The notes: generated from the letters alone by a model not told the origin. DNA of 5,452 bases from Actinomycetota bacterium (GCA_003161205.1 PMOU01000568.1:5377-10828); one strand, 5' to 3'. Shown: positions 1 through 5,233, numbered from the stretch's first letter. Numbers and translations are program-made.

Positions 1-159
1 GTGAACGTCAACCCGCTCTCGCATCTGGTCAGCGCGATGCGCGGCCTGCTGCTCGGCGGCCCGATCGCCACCCAGATCGGCTGGACGTTCGCGTGGGTCG
101 CCGGGCTGCTCGTGGTGTTCTTCCCGCTGGCGCTGCGCGGGTACATCCGCCGGACCTAG
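1..159 (+). CDS. ABC-2 type transporter permease, C-terminal fragment (DrrB-like)
   Basis: This is the last 52 codons of an integral membrane subunit of an ABC exporter; the 5' part lies outside the window, so the GTG at base 1 is not a start. Frame 1 is open to TAG at 157-159. The peptide begins with NPLSHLVSAMRGLLLGG, the conserved segment before the last membrane helix in the DrrB/ABC-2 permease family. A hydrophobic helix follows (about residues 26-46, IGWTFAWVAGLLVVFFPLAL), then a short basic tail, GYIRRT. Family members pair with a DrrA-type ATPase, normally encoded just upstream, and export drugs or other hydrophobic compounds; the substrate here is unknown. The gene converges on the large regulator, with 26 bases between the two stops. 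Its stop codon sits in the first unit of a 15-bp tandem repeat. The family call is fairly safe; the DrrB-like label rests only on this short tail. Confidence 0.85.
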   Translation: MNVNPLSHLVSAMRGLLLGGPIATQIGWTFAWVAGLLVVFFPLALRGYIRRT

Positions 160-228
160 CCCAGGCGAACCTAGCCCAGGCGAACCTAGCCCAGGCCGGC
201 CGGGTCCAGGCCGGCCGGGTCCAGGCGC
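154..228. repeat. 15-bp minisatellite, five units, spanning both convergent stop codons
   Basis: Five 15-bp units run head to tail. Units at 154-168 and 169-183 are identical (ACCTAGCCCAGGCGA). The unit at 184-198 differs only in its last two bases. Units at 199-213 and 214-228 read GCCGGGTCCAGGCCG and GCCGGGTCCAGGCGC, sharing the CCAGGC core but lacking CTAG. The period is five codons, so frame is kept on both strands. The permease TAG (157-159) is in unit 1 and the regulator TAG (complement of 186-188) is in unit 3. In the regulator frame the distal units encode LDPAG-LDPAG-LG-stop. Confidence 0.9.
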
Positions 229-3200
229 TCGATCGCCTCGGCCCGGCCGAGCGCCTGTCCCCGGGCATGGCAGCCCGCGTAGCGGTCCGCCCCGAGAGCC
301 GCACGCAGCCGCGGTACCAGCATCCCCGCCGCCGCATCGGTCGGGTCGGCGTAGCCGCGCACGGCGGCGGTGGCCCCGAGCAGTTCGGCGGCCAGCTCGG
401 GCTGGCCGAGCGCGAAGGCGAGCTCGGCCGCCGTGCCCGACGCCATCGCAAGCAGTGGAATGTCGTGGGTGCCGACCGCCGCCTGGTACGAGCGGCTGGC
501 CTGCTCGCGGGCGCGCGGCAGGTCCTCGTCGGCGATGGCGATCCGCGCGCTCGTGGCCGCCACGATGGCCTCCAGGTGCTCGCGGATCGGGTGCGTGGGA
601 CCGAACCGCGCCAGGTGCCGCTCCGCAGCCGCGTACAGCGGGCGCGCCGCGTCGATGTCGCCCCAGGTGACCTCGAATTCCGCCCACCAAGCGGCGGCGA
701 TACCCCGGTCGATGGGCGTCCCGCCGGACTCCGCGAGCGCCCGGGCGGCCGCGGACAGCTCGCGGGCCGTGGCCAGGTCACCCCGCCGGACGGCGATCTC
801 GGCGAGCCTGAGCTGAACCTCGGACAGGTCTTCGTGGGACCCGAGTTCGGATAGCAGGCGTCTGGCTTCGTCGTACCCGGCGCTCGCGCCATCCAGGTCG
901 CCGTCGAGCAACCGGATGCCGGCGACGATCTGCAGCGCGTTGGACAGTCCCCACCGCTCGCCGAGCGCGCGGAACCGGTCCAGCGCCTCGGCGACGGCGA
1001 TGCGCATCTGGACGAGATCCCCCTCGTTTTCCGCGGCCCTCGCGGCCGACAGCCAGGCCGCGGCGACCAGCCACTCATCCCGGCCGCCCCGCGCCTGGTC
1101 AAAGTACAGCCGCTGGCGCCCGTAGTCCTTGATGAACATCGCGTACACCGGACGCAGCAGCCCGGCGACCGGGTATCTCTCGATGTCAAGGGCGTCCAGC
1201 CGCTCGGTCAGGCCGGGGTCGGCCGTGGCCGCCCCGTCCGCCACTGCCCCATCTGCCACCGCCCCATCCGCCATAACGCCTGCCGCCACCGCTCCTGCGG
1301 CCGGGTCCTCGGCGGCCGGGTCCATGACGCTGGCCACCAGGTGGAACGTCTCGGCGATGGTCCGCAGGCTCGCGTCCGCCTGCCCGGGCACCGCGAGGGC
1401 CTCGCCGATCAACTCCGCCACGTCCGAGTTGTTGCCGAACAGCATCGACATGACGGCGAGCGAGACCGCCAGGCTGAGCGCGTTCCCGGCTTCGGCGGTG
1501 TCGCACCAGTAGCGCAGCGCGGCGAGGATGTTGTCCCGGTCGGCCCGCAGCTCCCTCAGCCAGCTCAGCTGGTCGCGGGTCAGCAGCCTGGGCTCCGCCT
1601 CCCGCATCAGGCCGGAGTAGTACGCGGCGTGCCGCCGCCGTAGTTCGCCGACCTCGCCCCGCGCGGCCAGCTTCTCCGCGCCGTACTCGCGGATGGTCTC
1701 CAGCATCCGCAGCCGCATCCCGTCGCCGAGCGGCTGCAGCAGCGATTTGTCGACCAGGGACGACAGCAGTTCATCGGCCTCGGCGGCGGTGAGCTCCCCG
1801 CCAGCGTGCCCGCCGCCCGCGCACACAGCGCCGACCGCGGCCGGGGTCGCCCCGGCGGGGAAGACGGAGAACCGCTCGGCGAGCAGCCGCTCCGCGGGGG
1901 TGAGCAGCTCCCAGCTCCACTCGACCACGGCGCGCAGCGTCCGGTGCCTCGGCAGTGCCGTGCGGCTGCCGCCGGTGAGCAGCCGGAACCGGTCGCTCAG
2001 CCGCCGGGAGATCTCGGCGAGCGGCAGCGTCCGCAGCCGGGCGGCGGCAAGCTCGATCGCCAGCGGCAGGCCGTCGAGCCGCCGGACAATGTCGACGACC
2101 AGCGAGCGGGTCTCGCCGTCCAGCGTGAACTCCGGGCTGACCGCCGCCGCCCGATCGGCGAACAGCCGGACGGCGGGATCCTCCTCCAGAGGCGGGACGA
2201 CGAACAGCGACTCCCCGGTGATGCCAAGCGGCTCCCTGCTGGTCGCCACGATCCGCAGCTCGGGGCTGCGGGCGAGCAGCGCGTCCGCCAGGTGGGCACA
2301 TGCGTCGATGAGATGCTCGCAGTTGTCCAGGACCAGCAGAGCGCGGGCATCGGCTAGCCCCTCGAGTAGCCGGGTGCGTGCGTCGCGGCTGGTGATCCGC
2401 TGTGTCCCGTCGGGCAGCAGGCGTGCTTCCCGCAGGCCGATCGCGCCGAGCACCGCCTGCGGTACGTCGGCGCCGTCGGTGACCGACGCGAGTTCCGCGA
2501 GCCAGATCCCGTCCGCCACCTCCTCGAGTGCGCTGTCCCGCACCGCCGCGGCGACCTCGGCGGCGAGCCTCGTCTTGCCGGCACCGCCGGGACCGACCAG
2601 GGTGATCAGACGGCAGGCCTGCAGCGCCTTCCCCACCCGGACGACCTCGTCCGTGCGGCCGACGAAACTGGTGAGCTGCGCCCGCAGGTTCGTGCGGGCA
2701 CGCCCGGCGGCCGCGACCGCCGGGGCTATCTCACCGCGCAGCACTTCCAGGTGGACGTCCCGCACTCCGGGTCCCGGGTCAATGCCAAGCTCGTCGGCCA
2801 GCCGGGTCCGCAGCGCCTCGTACGCGGCGAGCGCATCCGCCTGCCGTCCCGTCGCGGCCAGCGCCCGCATCAGCAGCCCGGCGAGCTTTTCGTGCAGCGG
2901 GTGCTGGGCGACCAGCGCCTCAAGCTCGCCCACGCGGGCGGCGGCCCGGCCCGCGTCGAGCTCCCGCATGAGGTAGGTGACCGACGCGTCCAGCCGCAGT
3001 TCCTCCAGGCGGCGGGCGAACGACTCGGCGAAGTCCCCGGCATCAGCGAGCGCCGGCCCGCGCCACAGCGCCAGGGCCTCGGCCACGGCCCCTTCGGCGA
3101 CGAGCCGCTCGAAGCGCAGCGCATCCACGTCGTCGGGCGTGATCGCCAGCCGGTACCCGGCTCCCGACTGCTCCACGGTCGCGGCCCCGCCCAGGGCCCT

Positions 3201-3413
3201 GCGGGCCCGCGAGACCAGGGTCTGCAGCGCGTTTGCCACCTCGGCGGGGGGCGCGCAGTCCCAGACGGCATCGGCCAGCACGCCGGTGCTCACCGGCTGC
3301 CCGCCCGCCAGCGCCAGCCGGGCGATCAGGCCGCGCAGCCGCGCGCCGGGGACAGCCACGGGCGCCCCGCCGTTGTCATGGACCTCCAGGGGCCCCAGTA
3401 TCGCGACCTGCAC
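186..3413 (-). CDS. AfsR/SARP-family regulator: winged helix, BTAD, NB-ARC-like ATPase, TPR-like C-terminus (1075 aa)
   Basis: A cytoplasmic transcriptional activator of the large SARP type, which controls antibiotic and other secondary-metabolite genes in actinomycetes. Residues 1-95 form an OmpR/PhoB-like winged helix: the start MQVAILGPLEV is canonical and the probable recognition helix is near 58-74. Residues about 96-230 are the BTAD domain, with ALWRGPALAD and ELGIDPGPGVRDVHLEVLRG. An NB-ARC-like STAND ATPase follows: Walker A GPGGAGKT at 274-281, Walker B LLVLDNCEH at 359-367, TSREP at 391-395, GLPLA at 448-452. Residues about 590-1055 are helical and TPR-like, presumably the sensory part. 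No LuxR-type helix-turn-helix is present at the C-terminus. The GTG start at 3413 fits the family N-terminus exactly; an in-frame stop at 3450-3452 rules out a much longer protein. Two pentapeptide-repeat tracts are unusual: residues 697-731 and 1064-1073. The family is near certain; the target genes and inducer are unknown, though the convergent exporter is a plausible target. Confidence 0.95.
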   Translation of the reverse strand: MQVAILGPLEVHDNGGAPVAVPGARLRGLIARLALAGGQPVSTGVLADAVWDCAPPAEVANALQTLVSRARRALGGAATVEQSGAGYRLAITPDDVDALRFERLVAEGAVAEALALWRGPALADAGDFAESFARRLEELRLDASVTYLMRELDAGRAAARVGELEALVAQHPLHEKLAGLLMRALAATGRQADALAAYEALRTRLADELGIDPGPGVRDVHLEVLRGEIAPAVAAAGRARTNLRAQLTSFVGRTDEVVRVGKALQACRLITLVGPGGAGKTRLAAEVAAAVRDSALEEVADGIWLAELASVTDGADVPQAVLGAIGLREARLLPDGTQRITSRDARTRLLEGLADARALLVLDNCEHLIDACAHLADALLARSPELRIVATSREPLGITGESLFVVPPLEEDPAVRLFADRAAAVSPEFTLDGETRSLVVDIVRRLDGLPLAIELAAARLRTLPLAEISRRLSDRFRLLTGGSRTALPRHRTLRAVVEWSWELLTPAERLLAERFSVFPAGATPAAVGAVCAGGGHAGGELTAAEADELLSSLVDKSLLQPLGDGMRLRMLETIREYGAEKLAARGEVGELRRRHAAYYSGLMREAEPRLLTRDQLSWLRELRADRDNILAALRYWCDTAEAGNALSLAVSLAVMSMLFGNNSDVAELIGEALAVPGQADASLRTIAETFHLVASVMDPAAEDPAAGAVAAGVMADGAVADGAVADGAATADPGLTERLDALDIERYPVAGLLRPVYAMFIKDYGRQRLYFDQARGGRDEWLVAAAWLSAARAAENEGDLVQMRIAVAEALDRFRALGERWGLSNALQIVAGIRLLDGDLDGASAGYDEARRLLSELGSHEDLSEVQLRLAEIAVRRGDLATARELSAAARALAESGGTPIDRGIAAAWWAEFEVTWGDIDAARPLYAAAERHLARFGPTHPIREHLEAIVAATSARIAIADEDLPRAREQASRSYQAAVGTHDIPLLAMASGTAAELAFALGQPELAAELLGATAAVRGYADPTDAAAGMLVPRLRAALGADRYAGCHARGQALGRAEAIERLDPAGLDPAGLG
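1221..1325 (-). repeat. 15-bp periodic tract encoding a pentad linker inside the regulator
   Basis: Seven 15-bp periods encode residues 697-731 of the regulator as pentads: MDPAA, EDPAA, GAVAA, GVMAD, GAVAD, GAVAD, GAATA. The best-conserved DNA units are at 1237-1251 and 1252-1266, and at 1297-1311 and 1312-1326 (GCGGCCGGGTCC plus three variable bases). The tract falls between the ATPase module and the TPR-like half, so it is probably a flexible linker. It shares the 11-mer GGCCGGGTCCA with the repeat at the gene's 3' end. Confidence 0.8.
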
Positions 3414-3426
3414 AGTACTTATTGTG
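3411..3426 (-). promoter_or_regulatory. Possible leaderless promoter of the regulator (-10 CACAAT)
   Basis: On the minus strand CACAAT (3426-3421) lies seven bases before the GTG at 3413, with no Shine-Dalgarno sequence between them. That spacing would place the transcription start at or next to the start codon, as in leaderless actinobacterial mRNAs. CACAAT matches TATAAT at four of six positions. No convincing -35 is seen 16-19 bases further upstream. The segment 3411-3426 is also an imperfect palindrome (six of eight base pairs), which could be an operator. This is a weak call based on geometry. Confidence 0.3.
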
Positions 3427-3525
3427 CCCGCGGCGGCGACCGTCCAGGTTTACCAGCGGGTCCCCGTCGTTTCGTTGAAGACTTTCTGGCACCCGCGCAA
3501 CGTGGGCCGCCGGCGGTGCGTCTGA

Positions 3526-3847
3526 ATGGCATGCGGGGCGCCTGGCGGCCGGCCTGAGGGGCTGGCCCGGCTGGATTCCGACAGCACGGGCGTGCCGGTG
3601 ACCGGCGCTGCGCTGTCGCCGGACGGAAGGATGCTCGCGCTGGGTGCTGCGGACGCAGACGGCCCGGTTCGGTGACGACGCTGATGCCCAGGATGCGATC
3701 ACGTCGACGTGCCAGGTGCTGTCGGTGGCCGGCGCCGGTGACCAGGTGCTCGTCCAGGCCTTCGCGTTCGGCCGGATCGATAACGGCGTCTTTACCTCGC
3801 TGCCCGGCACGACACCTCACGTCCTGCCGGTCTCCGCAGCGTGGTGA
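3526..3847 (+). pseudogene. Probable frameshifted remnant with one WD40-like stretch
   Basis: Frame 1 is open from ATG 3526 to TGA 3673-3675 (49 codons). It contains VTGAALSPDGRMLALGAAD followed by ADGPVR, close to the start of a WD40 blade, where SPDGxxLA and DGxVRLWD are typical. At the point where LWD would follow, the frame stops and the +1 frame continues as DDADAQDAITS to a TGA at 3845-3847, with no further blade recognisable. The simplest reading is the decayed end of a WD40-repeat protein with a small indel near 3673. No ribosome binding site precedes 3526. A single WD40 repeat cannot fold into a propeller, so a functional protein is unlikely. A chance resemblance in high-GC DNA is the main alternative. 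Confidence 0.35.
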
Positions 3848-3875
3848 CCGAATTCGCCCCCAGCAGCATGGTGCG

Positions 3876-3891
3876 CAAAGTGTACACTTTG
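3876..3891. promoter_or_regulatory. Operator palindrome and -10 of the toxin-antitoxin operon
   Basis: CAAAGTGTACACTTTG is a perfect 16-bp palindrome ending five bases before the antitoxin ATG. Its core TGTACA is the hexamer recognised by YefM-type antitoxins in the Escherichia coli yefM-yoeB operator (established for that system). A TAnnnT -10 candidate, TACACT (3883-3888), lies inside it, so bound antitoxin or toxin-antitoxin complex would block RNA polymerase. The -10 ends eight bases before ATG, implying a leaderless or nearly leaderless transcript. No clear -35 is seen. Confidence 0.8.
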
Positions 3892-3896
3892 AAGTC

Positions 3897-4160
3897 ATGG
3901 ACGAGTCTTACAGCCTGACGTCGGCCCGGGCACATCTGGGTGAACTGGTCTCCCGAGCCCGGTATTCGCATCGGCCGGTGGCGATTACCGAGCACGGCAA
4001 ACCCTCGGTCGCCATTATCAACATCGACGACCTCGCCGATCTGGAAGACCGGGCCGCCCTGGCCGCTCATTACGCGGCCCAACTGGCTGGACGTGACGGC
4101 GTCCCGCTGGCTGACCTGGATGCCGCCCTGGACGAGATGGACGCCAACGGCTCTCGATGA
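3897..4160 (+). CDS. Type II antitoxin, Phd/YefM family (87 aa)
   Basis: The antitoxin binds and neutralises the toxin encoded next to it and represses their shared promoter. The N-terminal part (about 1-55) follows the Phd/YefM fold: YSLTSARAHLGELVSRARYSHRPVAITEHGKPSVAIINIDDL. It has the family features xxxARxxLxxLV, then RPVxITxHGKPxVxII and a D-D-L turn. The C-terminal part (about 60-87) is acidic and helical, with GVPLADLDAALDEMDA as the usual toxin-wrapping segment. Length is normal for the family. ATG 3897 is chosen because the Phd fold begins there and the operator palindrome lies immediately upstream; the same frame is open further upstream but that part looks unrelated. No clear Shine-Dalgarno is present, fitting leaderless translation. 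Its last codons overlap the toxin start by ATGA (4157-4160), so translation of the two is probably coupled. Confidence 0.92.
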   Translation: MDESYSLTSARAHLGELVSRARYSHRPVAITEHGKPSVAIINIDDLADLEDRAALAAHYAAQLAGRDGVPLADLDAALDEMDANGSR

Positions 4161-4408
4161 GCCTCACTGTCGTCGTGCAGGAGACCGCGCTGCGGGCACT
4201 GGCCCGGATCCGCGCCGAGGACAAGGAGGGCTTCGCCTCGATCAGGCGGGCGCTAGGGATGCTGACGGATCAACCGCGTCCGGACCAGGCTGTGGCGTGG
4301 GGAGGCAGCGGGGTCTATCGTCTGCGTTTGCCCGGCATCCGGATCCTTTACGAGGTGGACGAGGACGCGGCAACCGTCTACGTCATCAACGTTGCCGTCA
4401 CGATGTGA
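4157..4408 (+). CDS. Type II toxin, RelE/ParE superfamily (83 aa)
   Basis: RelE-fold toxins cleave mRNA at the ribosome, while ParE members poison gyrase; this one cannot be placed firmly. The layout is standard: an N-terminal strand (LTVVVQETA), a helical hairpin (ALRALARIRAEDKEGFASIRRALGMLTDQP), then the strand block YRLRLPGIRILYEVD (54-68) and VYVINVAV. R55, R57, R62 and Y65 sit where basic and aromatic active-site residues are usual. The protein ends INVAVTM, without the Arg-rich/Tyr tail that completes the RelE active site. It may therefore be a weak RNase, a ParE-like variant, or a toxin shortened by a one-base deletion near 4394. It follows the antitoxin with an ATGA overlap. Only one base separates its stop from the stop of the convergent small ORF at 4410. 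Confidence 0.85.
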   Translation: MSLTVVVQETALRALARIRAEDKEGFASIRRALGMLTDQPRPDQAVAWGGSGVYRLRLPGIRILYEVDEDAATVYVINVAVTM

Positions 4409-4409
4409 C

Positions 4410-4604
4410 TCAGAACCGGGCTTTGAGCTCTTCTAGTTCTCGGGCCCGCTCGCCGAGCTTCGCGTAGGCCGGCCGCTCGCGGATGCGGGCCAGGACCCAG
4501 CCGATGGCTTCCGCGCGGCTGGCCGCGGTGCCCGCCATGATCACGGCGCCCTGCGGGCACAGTCTTGTCAGGCGGCGCGCGGCGACACTCAGTACCACCC
4601 ACAC
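4410..4604 (-). CDS. Hypothetical small protein (64 aa from GTG, or 42 aa from ATG 4538)
   Basis: I do not recognise this ORF. From the internal ATG (complement of 4536-4538) it encodes 42 residues: MAGTAASRAEAIGWVLARI, then RERPAYAKLGERARELEELKARF. It is mostly helical, with a charged C-terminal segment rich in Arg and Glu. Codons after this ATG are mostly G/C-ending, while the 22 codons between GTG 4604 and ATG 4538 are less typical (GTA, AGT, ACA, AGA), so the shorter form is the more likely protein. Neither start has a strong ribosome binding site; AGGG lies ten bases before the ATG. It would be the third leftward gene after the 108-residue gene, whose stop is 35 bases upstream of the GTG. 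It converges on the toxin. It may be a genuine micro-protein or the remains of a longer gene. Confidence 0.4.
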   Translation of the reverse strand: MWVVLSVAARRLTRLCPQGAVIMAGTAASRAEAIGWVLARIRERPAYAKLGERARELEELKARF

Positions 4605-4616
4605 TCATCAGTGTGG
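4599..4616. repeat. Inverted repeat CCACACT-CATC-AGTGTGG
   Basis: Two perfect 7-bp arms (4599-4605 and 4610-4616) flank a 4-base loop. It lies just after the 108-residue gene's stop and covers the GTG start of the small ORF. It could be a weak terminator or attenuator hairpin for the leftward transcript, or an operator. No T-tract follows on either strand, so a classic intrinsic terminator is not supported. Confidence 0.5.
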
Positions 4617-4639
4617 CGTGCATTGATGACACGGAGGTC

Positions 4640-4966
4640 CTACGCCGGGATTCGCTCCCGCTGTTCGGGGCGTACGGCCATCTGCCACCCGTAAGCGCCA
4701 TCACCAGTAGCGTTGATAGCTGTGACGGCCCATGAAAAGGCCACCGCTACTGCCCTTTCCGGGTCGGTCTCCTCTACGTACAGCGTGAACCGGACTGTCC
4801 TAGCTGGCCGGTCAGACTCCAGTGTGAAGGCCATGAGGTTTGGCGTATTTACACAGATCTCGTTGAGCTGCTGGCCGACATGAGTCACGCTCTGGGCCAT
4901 GTCCTCAGCCGAGGTAGCCGCTATGGTCGCCCTCAGGCCGATCTGGAACGCTGTCATTGCGCTCAC
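4640..4966 (-). CDS. Uncharacterised 108-aa protein, predicted ferredoxin-like alpha/beta order
   Basis: I do not recognise the family. By eye the secondary structure runs strand (TAFQIGLRATIAAT, 5-18), helix (SAEDMAQSVTHVGQQLNEI, 19-37), strand (LMAFTLES), strand (RTVRFTLYVEE), helix (DPERAVAVAFSWAVTAINATG), strand (YGWQMAVR). That is the beta-alpha-beta-beta-alpha-beta order of a ferredoxin-like fold, with two similar halves in which an acidic 'SAED/DPER' turn opens each helix. There is no signal peptide, membrane segment or obvious catalytic motif, so a small cytosolic oligomerising or binding protein is the best guess. The GTG start (4966) overlaps the TGA of the upstream 77-residue gene as GTGA (4966-4963), which implies coupled translation; an ATG three codons in is the alternative. 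G+C is lower than in the regulator gene. Confidence 0.75.
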   Translation of the reverse strand: MSAMTAFQIGLRATIAATSAEDMAQSVTHVGQQLNEICVNTPNLMAFTLESDRPARTVRFTLYVEETDPERAVAVAFSWAVTAINATGDGAYGWQMAVRPEQRERIPA

Positions 4967-5196
4967 CTATGCCTTTCCAGCCATCGCTCTAGCTGCCTGA
5001 CAATGAGCTGCCACACCGTGGCATTGGGCACGATGTAACTCTGGAACTGAAACGTATGCTCGTTATCCGGCGATGCAAGTTCGTAGACGCCATTGAGAAG
5101 CACGATGACAAAGTCATCCCGGTTCGCTTGACGGAACAGGCTCTCTACGTGGCCGTCCGGATGTGGCGGCCAGGTGCGGTAGGGTTCGTGCTCCAC
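4963..5196 (-). CDS. Uncharacterised 77-aa protein, first gene of a leftward operon
   Basis: No family is recognised. The N-terminus is rich in Pro, His and Trp (residues 2-16, EHEPYRTWPPHPDGH). A strand-like centre follows (DDFVIVLLNGVYELAS, then HTFQFQSYIV), and then an amphipathic, basic C-terminal helix (ATVWQLIVRQLERWLERHR, 59-77). There is no signal peptide or membrane segment and no cysteine. GTG 5196 is the only possible start: an in-frame TGA lies at 5230-5232 and no internal start is suitable. There is no Shine-Dalgarno, but a -10 hexamer ends six bases before the GTG, so the mRNA is probably leaderless. Its TGA overlaps the next gene's GTG by four bases, so the 77- and 108-residue proteins are likely made together and may form a complex. 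Codon use is less GC-biased than in the regulator, suggesting more recent acquisition. Confidence 0.7.
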   Translation of the reverse strand: MEHEPYRTWPPHPDGHVESLFRQANRDDFVIVLLNGVYELASPDNEHTFQFQSYIVPNATVWQLIVRQLERWLERHR

Positions 5197-5202
5197 GTTG
5201 AG

Positions 5203-5233
5203 AGTGTACCGGCCCGTAGAAATCCCTGGTCAA
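5203..5233 (-). promoter_or_regulatory. Promoter of the small-protein operon (TTGACC / TACACT, leaderless)
   Basis: On the minus strand TTGACC (5233-5228) matches TTGACA at five of six bases. TACACT (5208-5203) fits TAnnnT and is the same hexamer as the antitoxin -10. The spacer is 19 bases, slightly long. Six bases separate the -10 from GTG 5196, so transcription should start at or beside the start codon. A 7-mer AGTGTAC shared with the toxin-antitoxin operator overlaps this -10. Confidence 0.5.

Noticed and set aside
93..854. Plus-strand ORF with ANLAQ repeats resembling pentapeptide-repeat proteins
   Set aside because: It is antisense to the regulator; the few ANLAQ units come only from the 15-bp minisatellite, and the rest is Arg/Gly-rich shadow translation.
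29..1189. Long minus-strand ORF of 386 residues in another frame of the regulator
   Set aside because: Its composition is dominated by Arg, Pro and Ser, typical of an off-frame reading of high-GC coding DNA, and it overlaps a gene with clear domains.
1693..2976. Plus-strand ORF of 427 residues
   Set aside because: Ser/Arg/Ala-rich antisense shadow of the ATPase and BTAD coding region, with no motif.
3672..3896. N-terminal extension of the antitoxin from an upstream start
   Set aside because: The added residues do not match the Phd/YefM family, and the operator and -10 would then lie inside the coding sequence.
3376..3898. Minus-strand ORFs in the gap upstream of the regulator
   Set aside because: Low-complexity Arg/Pro/Ala translations without a ribosome binding site or recognisable domain; they also run through the regulator's start or the antitoxin operator.
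4633..4638. GGAGGT on the plus strand as a ribosome binding site
   Set aside because: No ATG, GTG or TTG lies 5-12 bases downstream.
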